DNA of 19,863 nucleotides from positions 1-19,863 of the forward strand of contig URFQ01000046.1 of assembly GCA_900547195.1 (NCBI GenBank). The letters run 5' to 3'. Shown piece after piece: positions 1 through 7,820 of the stretch; positions within the stretch are counted from its first letter, which is position 1, and every line of letters begins with the position of its first letter. Origin of the DNA: an uncultured Butyricicoccus sp. (GTDB lineage Bacteria > Bacillota > Clostridia > Oscillospirales > Butyricicoccaceae). The position numbers and the translations under genes were made by a program. The notes under the pieces are model-generated. The model had not been told where the DNA came from, made no database searches, and worked only from the letters and a program-made list of their open reading frames with translations.

Positions 1-37
1 GAATTAAGAAGAACGCTAATACAATGGAGGAATTAAG

Positions 38-1015
38 ATGGCAGAGAAAATAATTCGTACGATAGGCGTATTGACAAGCGGTGGGGACGCGCCTGGTATG
101 AACGCTGTCATCCGCGCAGTTGTCCGGACTGCATCGGCGTATAACATTTCCGTGCTCGGCATTCGCCGCGGGTACAGCGGCCTGATCAACGGCGATATCA
201 TCGAGATGGCGGCACGTAGCGTGGACGGCATCATCCGCAAGGGCGGCACGATGCTGTACACCGCGCGTTGTTTGGAGATGCTGACCGAAGAGGGGCTCCA
301 GAAAGCAGCCGACACCTGTAAGTATCTGGGCATCGACGGGCTGATCTGCTGCGGCGGCGACGGTACGTTTCGCGGCGCGCAGGCGCTCTCGCGCAAGGGG
401 GTGCCTTGCATCGGCGTGCCGGGCACGATTGACAATGACATCGGCTGCTCGGATTACACCATCGGCTTTGATACGGCGTGCAACACGGCGATTGAGTGCA
501 TCGATAAACTGCGCGACACCATGCAGTCGCACGAGCGCTGCTCGGTTGTCGAGGTCATGGGCCGCCGTGCAGGCCATCTGGCGCTCAACGTCGGCTGTGC
601 CGTCGGCGCAACCGCAACCCTGCTTCCGGAGCGAGAAATCGATTTTGAAACCGATGTCATTGAGAAGATGCGCGTAGGCCGCATCAAGGGCAGAAACCAC
701 CATATCATCATCGTAGCAGAGGGCTATGGCTCGGCGCAGGAAGTTGCCGACCGTATCCATGAGAGCACGGGCGTGGATACGCGCGTCACGATCCTTGGCC
801 ATATCCAGCGCGGCGGTTCTCCGAGTTCGCAGGACCGTGTCATGGCGACCCGCATGGGCTATGCCGCGGTGCGCGCGCTGATGGACGGCAAGACCAACCG
901 TGTCGTTGTCTTTGACAACAACCAAGTGACCGACCTCGACATTGAGGAGGGCCTGTCCCGCAAGAAAGACCTCAACCAGTGCTTGTTTGAAGCGCAGCAG
1001 ACTGTCGCCATCTAA
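38..1015 (+). CDS. pfkA: ATP-dependent 6-phosphofructokinase
   Basis: This enzyme phosphorylates fructose 6-phosphate to fructose 1,6-bisphosphate with ATP, the committed step of glycolysis, in the cytoplasm. The 325-residue product has the usual bacterial PfkA length and all family landmarks: the nucleotide-binding TSGGDAPGMNA at residues 13-23, GGDGT at 106-110, the catalytic PGTIDND at 128-134 (general base Asp132), VEVMGR at 171-176 and HIQRGG at 255-260. The GGDGT form and the overall length point to the ATP-using rather than the pyrophosphate-using class; this is inferred from motif similarity. The start is well fixed by GGAGG a few bases upstream. A compact hairpin at 1036-1057 follows, so it seems to be read alone or as the last gene of an upstream transcript cut by the window edge. 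Confidence 0.97.
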   Translation: MAEKIIRTIGVLTSGGDAPGMNAVIRAVVRTASAYNISVLGIRRGYSGLINGDIIEMAARSVDGIIRKGGTMLYTARCLEMLTEEGLQKAADTCKYLGIDGLICCGGDGTFRGAQALSRKGVPCIGVPGTIDNDIGCSDYTIGFDTACNTAIECIDKLRDTMQSHERCSVVEVMGRRAGHLALNVGCAVGATATLLPEREIDFETDVIEKMRVGRIKGRNHHIIIVAEGYGSAQEVADRIHESTGVDTRVTILGHIQRGGSPSSQDRVMATRMGYAAVRALMDGKTNRVVVFDNNQVTDLDIEEGLSRKKDLNQCLFEAQQTVAI

Positions 1016-1035
1016 TCGCACAAATTTAATTTCGG

Positions 1036-1066
1036 GAGGCCGGCGGCTGCCGGCCTCTTCTGTTAT
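1036..1066 (+). terminator. Rho-independent terminator after pfkA
   Basis: A perfect 9-bp GC-rich stem (GAGGCCGGC at 1036-1044 with GCCGGCCTC at 1049-1057) closes a four-base loop and is followed by a modest T-rich run. It lies 20 bases after the pfkA stop. Because the T run is weak, partial read-through into the next gene, only 36 bases further on, is possible, and no clear promoter is visible between them. Confidence 0.75.
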
Positions 1067-1102
1067 GGAGTGGCTCTGTACAGGCGAAGGAAAAGGAGAA
1101 CT

Positions 1103-1834
1103 ATGAAAACGGTTTGGATTACCGGCGGATCGCGCGGCATCGGCGCAGCAGCGGTACGCGAATTTGCGGCCTGCGGCTGGCGCGTGGCGTTCAGCTATCA
1201 TAAGGCACAGGGGCAAGCGGAAGCACTGATACGCGAATTGGCCGGGGTTGGCGCGCAGGTGATCGCCGTGCAGGGCGACATGGCGGTGCGTGCCGAGGTG
1301 GAGCGGTGTGCGTCAGAGATCCGCGCAGCGTTTGGCGCGGTGGATGCGCTGGTGGTCAACGCGGGGATTGCACAGCAAAAGATGTTCTGTGACCTGACGG
1401 ATGAGGATTGGCGGCGTATGTTTGCAGTGAATCTGGACAGCGCGTTCTATACCATTCAGGCTGTGCTGCCGGGGATGGTGGCCGCCAAGGCGGGAATCAT
1501 CGTGACAGTGTCCTCGGTCTGGGGCGTGACCGGCGCGTCGTGCGAGAGCCATTATGCAGCGTCAAAGGCCGGGCTGATTGGGCTGACCAAATCGCTTGCG
1601 CAGGAGCTGGGGCTGTCGGGAATTCGGGTGAACTGCGTCGCGCCTGGCGTCATAGACACCGAGATGAACGCCATGCACGATGCGGAAACCCTGGCAAGCC
1701 TGGCGGACGAAACCTCGCTCGGCCGTCTGGGACAGCCCGAGGAGGTTGCGCGGCTGATTCGCAGCCTGTGTAGCGAGGATACTTCCTTTGTGACCGGGCA
1801 AGTGATTGCCGCAACCGGTGGCTTTATGATATAA
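1103..1834 (+). CDS. SDR family oxidoreductase, FabG-like 3-oxoacyl-ACP reductase
   Basis: This is a classical short-chain dehydrogenase/reductase of 243 residues, the family's usual length. Visible landmarks are the Rossmann glycine motif TGGSRGIG at residues 7-14, NAG at 86-88, Asn110, Ser138, and Tyr151 with Lys155 in YAASK, so the Asn-Ser-Tyr-Lys catalytic tetrad is complete. The PGVIDTEM segment and C-terminal TGQVIAATGG resemble FabG (3-oxoacyl-[acyl carrier protein] reductase, NADPH-linked). I chose the ATG at 1103, which has AAAGGAG just upstream; an in-frame ATG at 1070 would add 11 residues but overlaps the terminator tail and lacks a good ribosome-binding site. No fatty-acid synthesis genes lie nearby, so the real substrate could be another ketone or alcohol. 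Confidence 0.85.
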   Translation: MKTVWITGGSRGIGAAAVREFAACGWRVAFSYHKAQGQAEALIRELAGVGAQVIAVQGDMAVRAEVERCASEIRAAFGAVDALVVNAGIAQQKMFCDLTDEDWRRMFAVNLDSAFYTIQAVLPGMVAAKAGIIVTVSSVWGVTGASCESHYAASKAGLIGLTKSLAQELGLSGIRVNCVAPGVIDTEMNAMHDAETLASLADETSLGRLGQPEEVARLIRSLCSEDTSFVTGQVIAATGGFMI

Positions 1835-1849
1835 TAGCGCTATTATATC
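1828..1849. repeat. Perfect 22-bp palindrome over the SDR stop codon
   Basis: Two 11-base arms, GATATAATAGC and its exact complement GCTATTATATC, abut head to head and include the TAA stop of the dehydrogenase gene. Each arm contains TATAAT, so a -10-like element is present on both strands. The left arm recurs exactly at 1919-1929. It could be an operator, a weak AT-rich terminator or part of a small repeat element. Confidence 0.6.
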
Positions 1850-1864
1850 AATTATTTCACGATG

Positions 1865-1923
1865 ATATCACAGCGGCATAACACGCGGCTTTTGTCGTTT
1901 TATTTCACCTGCCGCTGTGATAT
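1865..1923. repeat. 14-bp inverted repeat flanking a 31-base loop, before the kinase-like gene
   Basis: ATATCACAGCGGCA at 1865-1878 is the exact reverse complement of TGCCGCTGTGATAT at 1910-1923. The right arm overlaps a TATAAT at 1921-1926 that could serve as the -10 of a promoter for the following gene; the matching -35 region is poor. The arrangement would fit an operator overlapping a promoter, or a stem-loop. The 202 bases between the two genes hold nothing else I recognise. Confidence 0.5.
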
Positions 1924-2036
1924 AATAGCTGCAAAGCGCCTGTTGTATCAAAACAAAATGAATCATGAGTACCATTAAGGCTTGTGAAACAGTAATTGCT
2001 GCAACAGAAGCCTTTATGAGTTTGCAGGAGCAGGAT

Positions 2037-2561
2037 ATGCAAAAACGTATTTACATCATCAATGGCAGCGGCGGCGTGGGCAAGGATACGGTCTGCGGCA
2101 TCGCGGCAGAGCACTACTGCGTGCGCAATATTTCTTCCATTACACCGATTGTCGAGATTGCAAAATTTGCGGGCTGGGACGGGATCAAGACCCCGGCCTC
2201 CCGGCGGCTGTTGGCACGGCTTAAAGAGGTATTTACCGAATATAACGATCTGTCCTTTTCCTACTGTATGCAGCAGCTCGCCGCATTCCGGGCCAGCGAT
2301 GAGGAACAGATTTTGTTTGTACACATCAGGGAGCCGGAAGAAATTGCGCGCTTCCGGCAGGCAGCCGGCGAGGGCTGCCGCACGCTGCTCGTGCGCCGGC
2401 CGGCGCTCGAAGCGCGCGGGCCGCTCGGCAACCGCGCGGATGATTCTGTGGAGAAGTATCCGTATGATGATATCCTGTGGAACGATGGGACGGTCGAGCA
2501 GCTGCGACATCGTGTGCTTGACCTGCTCAGCCGCAAAGACGGATCATCTGCCGCTTTGTAA
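2037..2561 (+). CDS. P-loop nucleotide-kinase-like protein
   Basis: I do not recognise a specific gene. The 174-residue product opens with a beta strand and a clear Walker A loop, NGSGGVGKDT at residues 9-18, of the kind seen in nucleoside-monophosphate and cofactor kinases. An acidic HIREPEE stretch near residues 96-102 and a late LVRRP (118-122) resemble the specificity and lid regions of deoxynucleotide or adenylate-kinase-like folds. A soluble phosphotransferase is the best inference; the substrate is unknown. I chose ATG 2037, with GGAG six bases upstream, which places the P-loop at the N-terminus as expected; an in-frame ATG at 1965 would add 24 residues. The next gene starts 24 bases after its stop, so the two are probably co-transcribed. 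Confidence 0.7.
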   Translation: MQKRIYIINGSGGVGKDTVCGIAAEHYCVRNISSITPIVEIAKFAGWDGIKTPASRRLLARLKEVFTEYNDLSFSYCMQQLAAFRASDEEQILFVHIREPEEIARFRQAAGEGCRTLLVRRPALEARGPLGNRADDSVEKYPYDDILWNDGTVEQLRHRVLDLLSRKDGSSAAL

Positions 2562-2585
2562 GGGAGGCAGAAGGGGAAGGAAGCC

Positions 2586-2777
2586 ATGTTTATTATCCAT
2601 TGTGATTGTGGGGAAGAGGTCTACTGCAATGAGGAAGACCAGACACTCGCCTGGCGGTGCCTTGGCTGCGGGCAGTGGTATGACCTGTTTGGAAGCAAAA
2701 TCCTGGCGCCGGATGCTCCGCAGCCGCCGTCTCGGGAATATTATTATGAGCCGGGCGGGGATGAAGAGGATGACTGA
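2586..2777 (+). CDS. Small cysteine-rich (zinc-ribbon-like) protein
   Basis: A 63-residue protein with CxC at residues 6-8, a further Cys at 14 and CxxC at 25-28 (CLGCG), followed by a tyrosine/proline segment and an acidic tail ending EEDD. The two cysteine pairs could hold one zinc ion in a rubredoxin- or ribbon-like knuckle; this is inferred from spacing. A GGGGAAGG ribosome-binding site lies 6-12 bases upstream of the ATG. It sits tightly between the kinase-like gene and degV in the same orientation, which supports a real gene. No function can be assigned. Confidence 0.65.
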   Translation: MFIIHCDCGEEVYCNEEDQTLAWRCLGCGQWYDLFGSKILAPDAPQPPSREYYYEPGGDEEDD

Positions 2778-2804
2778 GCCTGTCCCGGCAGGGGAGTGAG
2801 CCGA

Positions 2805-3680
2805 TTGAACCGACAAAAAATTGCGCTGTTGACCGATTCCTGCGCGGATATTCCGGCCGCCTTGATGAAAAAATACCCAATATACGTCGTGCCGTTGACC
2901 ATTCGCTTCCGGGACGGCGAATATCAGGATGGCGTAACAATTCAGGCGAAAGAGATCTACCGCAGGCAAAAGGAAGAAATGCCGCAGACTTCGCTTCCGG
3001 ATGGCGCGCTGATTGAGGATACGTTTCGCCGTATCCGGGAGGCTGGTTATGAAAAAGTGCTTGCGGTACACCTGTCCGGGGGGCTGAGCGGCACCTGCAA
3101 CATGGTGCGTGTCATCGGCAGCGATTTTGTCGGGCTGGAGGTGCGCGCGTTTGACTCGGTCAGCGGGTCGCTCGGTATCGGACTCATGGTTTTGCAGCTT
3201 GCAAAATATATTGACGAGGGCCGGGGCTGGACCGAACTGCTGCGCGCCGTACCGAAGCTGATCGCGGGTACTAAGGTGTTTTTCTGCGTGGACACACTGG
3301 AATTCTTGCAGAAAGGCGGCCGCATCGGCAAAATCACAGCCGTAGCGGGCACGCTGCTGCAAATTAAGCCGATTCTTACATTTGCGCCGAACGGTGAACT
3401 GGTGAATGTGGCAAAAGTGCGCGGACGCAAGCTGGCACTCGACAAAATGGTACAAATGGTTGAGGAATATTATCCTGGGCATGGGCGGTATAATATTGCA
3501 GTGGCGCATGGCGACAGTCCGGCAGAACTGAAACAGATCCGCGCCGCCATGCAGGCCGCGCTGCCTGCCTACGACGACTGCATGGAAGGTGAGATTGACT
3601 GCACGCTGGCTTCTTACGTGGGGCCGCATCTGCTTGGTGCGGGCATCCAGCTGCTGCCGGAGGATTTATTCTTTGTCTGA
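2805..3680 (+). CDS. DegV family fatty-acid-binding protein
   Basis: DegV proteins bind a long-chain fatty acid; in Firmicutes some act as the FakB subunit that presents fatty acid to the kinase FakA. The 291-residue product has the family opening IALLTDSCADIP (6-17), TSLP (62-65, usually TSQP), SGGLSGT at 91-97 and the conserved VDTLEFLQKGGRIG region. The start is decided by the ribosome-binding site: GGGGAG at 2791-2796 is eight bases before a TTG at 2805, whereas the in-frame GTG at 2796 overlaps that GGGGAG and would add only three residues. No FakA kinase gene lies in the window, so a fatty-acid-kinase role is inference. The gene ends in a strong terminator. Confidence 0.9.
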   Translation: MNRQKIALLTDSCADIPAALMKKYPIYVVPLTIRFRDGEYQDGVTIQAKEIYRRQKEEMPQTSLPDGALIEDTFRRIREAGYEKVLAVHLSGGLSGTCNMVRVIGSDFVGLEVRAFDSVSGSLGIGLMVLQLAKYIDEGRGWTELLRAVPKLIAGTKVFFCVDTLEFLQKGGRIGKITAVAGTLLQIKPILTFAPNGELVNVAKVRGRKLALDKMVQMVEEYYPGHGRYNIAVAHGDSPAELKQIRAAMQAALPAYDDCMEGEIDCTLASYVGPHLLGAGIQLLPEDLFFV

Positions 3681-3727
3681 GACAAAAAACGCAGGATGTT
3701 CCAGCAGGGCGCCTGCGTTTTTTTGTC
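3681..3727 (+). terminator. Strong Rho-independent terminator after degV
   Basis: GACAAAAAACGCAGG (3681-3695) pairs with CCTGCG followed by seven T and GTC (3712-3727). This gives a stem of about 15 bp with one bulge, starting right after the degV stop. The symmetric A and T tracts mean it could stop transcription in both directions. Confidence 0.9.
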
Positions 3728-3755
3728 ATATTGTTACCTCACGGCCATCGGGATA

Positions 3756-3764
3756 TGCTATAAT
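3756..3764 (+). promoter_or_regulatory. Extended -10 promoter for the deacetylase gene
   Basis: TGCTATAAT is a perfect TATAAT with the TGn extension, which can work without a good -35; TTGTTA at 3731-3736 is too far (22 bases) to be a normal partner. Transcription would begin near 3771, giving a leader of about 100 bases. It lies just after the degV terminator. Confidence 0.6.
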
Positions 3765-3869
3765 AACGATATGTGCCGGCCAGGGATGCAAAAGCGCAAA
3801 ATGGCGATTGGCTTTTGGCGTGCCCTGCGGCGTTGCAATTATTTTTATGTGGGAGAAGGTAAACGATTT

Positions 3870-5579
3870 ATGAAATGGAAGATTGGCGCTGTACTGATGG
3901 CGTTTGTATTCTGTTTGGCCATCCTGCCGCCGCTGGTGAGCGGCGCCGGGGCGATGGACGGCATCGGCGGCCTGTTGGGCGGCTCTTCGCATGAGCTGGT
4001 TTTGCAGGAAGGCAACGAGCGCGCCATGGCCGGCGACGAGGCGGTTTCTTTTGGAGACGATGCTTCGGCGGCTGTGTATCGCTCGGATAAAGGAGACATC
4101 ATGGTGCCGGCAGCCGGCCTCGCAGACGCGATGGAGCTGGAACAGAGCGCGGATGACAGCAGTGTAACGTTTGTGAGCGGTAAGACCGAGATTCAGGTTC
4201 CGGTCGGCGGCGAGGAAATTACGGGCGGCAAAGACGCCGTGCCGGTATCCAGTCCGGCGGTGAACACGGACGGAACCCTGTTTGTTCCGGCGGAAGCAGT
4301 TGCACAGGCGTTTGGCTGGGCGTATGCCGAGGACGGCCCGTATGCGGTTATCACCACCAAGAAGGAAATCAAGGACAAAACGCTGGAAAAGCTCAGTGAA
4401 AAGGCTGCGGAACTGCTTGGGGCGCCGCGGGCCGACCTGCTGGCAAAATCGCTGATTTTCCGTGCGGATTCTGACTGCGTGGTGAAAAACGGCGAACAGG
4501 CAGACCTCGTTGATGAAGAAGGGAATTATTACGCGCCCATGATTGCCAACAACAAATACTGCCTGCCTGCAAAGGCGGCGGCGGTTGCGCTGGATGGAAA
4601 AGCAGAGGACGTGGACGGCGGCGGGGTCAAGCTGACGGTCGGTGACAAAACGATCGAACTGACCGCAGAGAGCAAGGCCAAACTCAATGACAAGAACTAC
4701 AAATCGGAAGAAGGCGACGTGCTCATTCAGGATGACGTTACATATATCTCGTCCAGTCTGCTGTGCGCGATGCTGGAGTACTCGGATGCTGGGGAAGGCA
4801 ATGTCTGCATGATCGGTTCGCTGAGCTTTGCAAACGCGGACAGCCAGCTTGTTTACATGACCGCGCTCGGCCAGAATCTTCCCGATCGCCGTCCGGATAT
4901 CCCAAAGGCCGATCACTATGTGGCGCTGACGTTTGACGACGGCCCGACCGGCGGTTCGTCCGGCTTAACTGCACGCCTGCTGAACGGCCTGCAGGAGCGC
5001 GGGGCGCATGCGACCTTCTTTATGTGCGGCTACCGCATCAAGGATTTCCATACCCATATGGATCGGTATTTGGCCGAAGGACATGAACTCGCCAACCATA
5101 CCATGGATCATCCTGGCCTGCTGACCAAAAAGAGTTATGAGACGATTGTCGAGCAGGTGAATTCCAACAGTGAGCTGATCAAGTCGTACTGCGGGGAAGG
5201 GCCGACGCTGTTCCGCCCAGTAGGCGGCGGCGTGAATGATGATGTCAAGAAGGCGGCCAAAGAATGCGGGCTGCCGATTATTAACTGGAGTGTCGATACC
5301 CTGGACTGGAAGTACCGCGATGCGGCGCGCATTAAGAGCGTGATTGTCAACGAAGCAAAGGACGGCGACATTGTGCTGATGCACGACCTGCGTGACTGCA
5401 CGCTCGAAGGCGTGCTCGGTGCGATTGACGAACTGAAGGAGCAGGGCTATGCCTTTGTTACGGTGTCCGAACTGGCGCGCGTAAAGGGTGTCAAGCTGGA
5501 GCCGGGCGAGGTGTATACCAATCTGCGGGATTCGACAGTGGAAAAAATCAACAACGGCACCTATCAGGCACAGTATTGA
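3870..5579 (+). CDS. Exported polysaccharide deacetylase with copper-amine-oxidase-N-like domain
   Basis: A 569-residue exported protein. Residues 1 to about 28 form a signal peptide: MKWK, a hydrophobic core, then SGAGA. The middle (about 50-310) carries repeated VPAAGLADAM / FVPAEAVAQAFGW patterns typical of the copper amine oxidase N-terminal-like domain, a wall- or ligand-binding module in Firmicutes. The C-terminal third is a NodB deacetylase: TFDDGP at 354-359, metal ligands His410 and His414 in NHTMDH, RPVGGG from Arg449 (usually RPPYG), WSVDTLDW, and IVLMHD with His505. It probably removes acetyl groups from peptidoglycan or another wall polysaccharide, like PdaA/PgdA enzymes. I chose ATG 3870 because it begins the signal peptide; upstream in-frame codons add a non-signal tail inside the leader. 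Confidence 0.9.
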   Translation: MKWKIGAVLMAFVFCLAILPPLVSGAGAMDGIGGLLGGSSHELVLQEGNERAMAGDEAVSFGDDASAAVYRSDKGDIMVPAAGLADAMELEQSADDSSVTFVSGKTEIQVPVGGEEITGGKDAVPVSSPAVNTDGTLFVPAEAVAQAFGWAYAEDGPYAVITTKKEIKDKTLEKLSEKAAELLGAPRADLLAKSLIFRADSDCVVKNGEQADLVDEEGNYYAPMIANNKYCLPAKAAAVALDGKAEDVDGGGVKLTVGDKTIELTAESKAKLNDKNYKSEEGDVLIQDDVTYISSSLLCAMLEYSDAGEGNVCMIGSLSFANADSQLVYMTALGQNLPDRRPDIPKADHYVALTFDDGPTGGSSGLTARLLNGLQERGAHATFFMCGYRIKDFHTHMDRYLAEGHELANHTMDHPGLLTKKSYETIVEQVNSNSELIKSYCGEGPTLFRPVGGGVNDDVKKAAKECGLPIINWSVDTLDWKYRDAARIKSVIVNEAKDGDIVLMHDLRDCTLEGVLGAIDELKEQGYAFVTVSELARVKGVKLEPGEVYTNLRDSTVEKINNGTYQAQY

Positions 5580-5621
5580 TGGCCCATAAAAGAATGAACA
5601 GATCCGGTAAAACCGGACGAT

Positions 5622-5675
5622 AAGCAAGCCCCCTGATGTATGAAAATAAACTGCATTAGGGGGTATTGCTTTTTT
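5622..5675 (+). terminator. Rho-independent terminator after the deacetylase gene
   Basis: AAGCAAGCCCCCTGATG pairs with CATTAGGGGGTATTGCTT through several G-U pairs and one bulge, ending in a run of six T at 5670-5675. A second small hairpin (TCCGG with CCGGA, near 5603-5616) precedes it. Confidence 0.8.
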
Positions 5676-5718
5676 GTGCCGTCTGGATCACCTGGGCGGC
5701 CCGATATATAACTTTCAA

Positions 5719-5747
5719 TTGAAAAATTCCGGGTTGTGTGCAATAAT
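5719..5747 (+). promoter_or_regulatory. Sigma-70-type promoter of the sigma-54 activator gene
   Basis: TTGAAA (5719-5724) and AATAAT (5742-5747) are separated by exactly 17 bases. The predicted start near 5754 leaves a leader of about 90 bases before the activator ATG. The -35 overlaps a short TTCAATTGAA palindrome that could be an operator. This suggests that the activator is itself made from a housekeeping promoter. Confidence 0.6.
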
Positions 5748-5845
5748 GGATCATAAAGGCAAACATAACAGCAAAGATACCCCGATCCACCGGATGGCTG
5801 CGATGGGAGGATGCTGACTGAGGGAATACTTGGAGGGGACGCCGG

Positions 5846-7552
5846 ATGCATTACGAAACCGTGATGGACATTTTATCACAATGCAATTTGGGTGCGCTTC
5901 TATTGGCGGACAACGGCCGGATTTTATCCGTGAACCCGGCCGCAGATGCGCTGCTTCATGGAAACGGAGAGTTGGCCGGAAAACGGCTGCATGATATTGC
6001 GCCCGAGTTATGCCATCGGGGCAGCCATCCCCGGTATGCAAACATTGCTTTTGGGGAGTATCTCCTTTGCAGCCCGGCGCCGGAACTGGAGGATCTGCCG
6101 GAACACACCCGGCTTGTGGTATTCCGCAACGCAACCAACGACGTCTGCGGTGATGTATTGCAAAGCGTGCTTGACCGGATCAGTGAATCCATTGTGCTGG
6201 TCGACGCCGAATGCCGCATGTGGATGCTGAACGACGCCGCGCTCCGCATGGACGAGCTGATCCCGGAGGAAGTGTACGGGAAGTCGATGCCCAGCATCTA
6301 CAGCATGCTGGACGGAAACGAAATGGCGCTGCCGCGCGTGCTGAAAAGCAAAAAGCCTTTGCCGGGCTTACGGCAATACTATGCCACCTGTTCCGGCAAG
6401 ACAGTCGACATCATGTCGGATAATTTTCCGATCCTTCATAACGGGCAGATTCTGGGAGCCTTTAATCTGACACAGGATTGGAGCACAATCAACGAATTGC
6501 ATAAAAAAATCCTAAGCCTACAGGAGAAATTGATCAAGCAAAGCGCTCCTGGGAAAAAGAAACAGAAAAATGGGCTCTCTGCAAAATATACATTTAATGA
6601 TATTTTCTCGATGGATCCAGCCATTATTGATATTGTAAGGCAATGCAGGCAAGCGGCCCGCACCGATTCGTCCGTAATGTTTTATGGGGAAACCGGAACC
6701 GGAAAAGAAATGTTCGCACAGAGCGTGCACAATGCCAGCAAGCGGGCTGGCCGGCCGTTCCTTGCCATCAACTGTGCAGCTATCCCGGAGAATTTGCTGG
6801 AAAGCCTTTTATTTGGAACCGAAAAGGGGGCTTATACAGGCGCAGAATGCCGCCCTGGCCTGTTTGAGCAGGCAAATGGCGGTACGTTGCTGCTCGATGA
6901 AATCAATTCCATGAACATCAACCTGCAATCCAAATTGTTGCGCGTATTGCAGGACGGCGTCATCCGGCGGGTGGGCGGTGCGGACGAGATCTATGTGGAT
7001 GTACGTGTGCTGTCCAACATCAATACTCCCCCTTATCAGGCGATAGAGGAAAATAAGCTGCGGCGGGACCTGTTTTACCGGCTCGGCGTCGTCAATATTA
7101 CGATCCCGCCGCTGCGCGAGCGCAAAGAGGATATTCCTGTTTTGGCGAAGTATTTTATGATGCGTTACAACGAGAAACTATCCCGAAGCATTCAGGATGT
7201 CGATCAAGAGGTGCTGCGCAGGTTCCAGGCCTACAATTGGCCTGGGAATGTGCGCGAACTGCAGCATTGCATGGAACACGCAATGAATATCCTTCCGGAT
7301 GGCATTTCGGTCATCACGCCAAAATACCTGCCCGCGCATATCCGCGAGCCGGCGCGTGCGCCGGAAGAGGTGCAGCCGGATATGGATTCCTTCGACAGCG
7401 CCGTGCGGGCGTTTGAGCGCCGCAAAATCTGTGACGCCCTGAAGAAAAACGGCGGCAAAATTGCCGCCACGGCGCGGCTGCTCCAGATGAGCCGGCAGAA
7501 TCTGCAATATTACATCAAGCGGCATCAAATTGATGTGACGGAATTTCGGTGA
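5846..7552 (+). CDS. Sigma-54-dependent transcriptional activator (PAS-PAS-AAA+-Fis)
   Basis: This is an enhancer-binding protein that opens sigma-54 promoters using ATP. Residues about 8-90 and 105-215 read as two PAS-like sensor domains, then a short coiled linker. The AAA+ core has Walker A GETGTGKE at 281-288, the sigma-54 contact loop GAYTGA at 328-333 (canonical GAFTGA), Walker B TLLLDE at 347-352 and RRDLFYRL at 406-413. The C-terminus (about 525-562) is a Fis-type helix-turn-helix. There is no receiver domain, so it likely senses a small ligand through PAS, as RocR-type regulators do. The start has GGAGGGG seven bases upstream. It is followed by a sigma-54 promoter and repeated palindromes, which makes the downstream transporter operon its probable target. 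The substrate sensed is unknown. Confidence 0.95.
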   Translation: MHYETVMDILSQCNLGALLLADNGRILSVNPAADALLHGNGELAGKRLHDIAPELCHRGSHPRYANIAFGEYLLCSPAPELEDLPEHTRLVVFRNATNDVCGDVLQSVLDRISESIVLVDAECRMWMLNDAALRMDELIPEEVYGKSMPSIYSMLDGNEMALPRVLKSKKPLPGLRQYYATCSGKTVDIMSDNFPILHNGQILGAFNLTQDWSTINELHKKILSLQEKLIKQSAPGKKKQKNGLSAKYTFNDIFSMDPAIIDIVRQCRQAARTDSSVMFYGETGTGKEMFAQSVHNASKRAGRPFLAINCAAIPENLLESLLFGTEKGAYTGAECRPGLFEQANGGTLLLDEINSMNINLQSKLLRVLQDGVIRRVGGADEIYVDVRVLSNINTPPYQAIEENKLRRDLFYRLGVVNITIPPLRERKEDIPVLAKYFMMRYNEKLSRSIQDVDQEVLRRFQAYNWPGNVRELQHCMEHAMNILPDGISVITPKYLPAHIREPARAPEEVQPDMDSFDSAVRAFERRKICDALKKNGGKIAATARLLQMSRQNLQYYIKRHQIDVTEFR

Positions 7553-7578
7553 GAGAATAGCTCTCAAATAGGATGCAT

Positions 7579-7593
7579 GCAAAAATTTTTTGC
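7579..7593. promoter_or_regulatory. Palindrome GCAAA-N5-TTTGC, copy 1 (candidate enhancer site)
   Basis: An exact 15-bp match, GCAAA AATTT TTTGC, 27 bases after the activator stop codon. Its centre is about 450 bp upstream of the predicted sigma-54 start. The five-base spacer between dyad arms is the same layout as NtrC-type sites. See copies 2 and 3. Confidence 0.5.
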
Positions 7594-7619
7594 TGATATA
7601 CGGCAAAGCCATAGAAGTC

Positions 7620-7660
7620 AAACAGCGTCTTCGATCAGATGGAGATGCTGTTTTATTTTG
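7620..7660 (+). terminator. Rho-independent terminator after the activator gene
   Basis: AAACAGCGTCT (7620-7630) pairs with AGATGCTGTTT (7643-7653) through 11 pairs with one G-U, closing a 12-base loop. A T-rich tract (TTTTATTTT) overlaps the end of the right arm. It separates the activator transcript from the sigma-54 transcript. Confidence 0.7.
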
Positions 7661-7777
7661 CGTAAAATTCTGAAATACCCCAAAATATTGCAAGAAAACC
7701 CCGCAAATTCTGGTTTTCAGGCGTGGTCCATGGGCATGGGCTGCATTTCACAAAATCTCAGGACACTGAAGAAAGAG

Positions 7778-7792
7778 GCAAATTTTTTTTGC
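7778..7792. promoter_or_regulatory. Palindrome GCAAA-N5-TTTGC, copy 2 (candidate enhancer site)
   Basis: Exact 15-bp match, GCAAA TTTTT TTTGC, centred at 7785, about 250 bp upstream of the predicted sigma-54 start and 199 bp from the centre of copy 1. Confidence 0.55.
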
Positions 7793-7820
7793 GGGCGCTG
7801 TGTGTTTACTTAAAAGAAGA

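Noticed and set aside
1963..2014. AAGGCTT and AAGCCTT inverted repeat upstream of the kinase-like gene as a terminator
   Set aside because: The loop is long and no T tract follows; it is probably chance.
2544..3629. A 361-codon minus-strand frame opposite the degV gene
   Set aside because: No ribosome-binding site or family motif, and the sense strand encodes a well-supported DegV protein.
3726..4916. A 396-codon open frame on the minus strand opposite the deacetylase gene
   Set aside because: It is rich in Arg and His in the way expected of antisense frames in GC-rich genes, has no recognisable motif, and lies fully opposite a clear exported enzyme.
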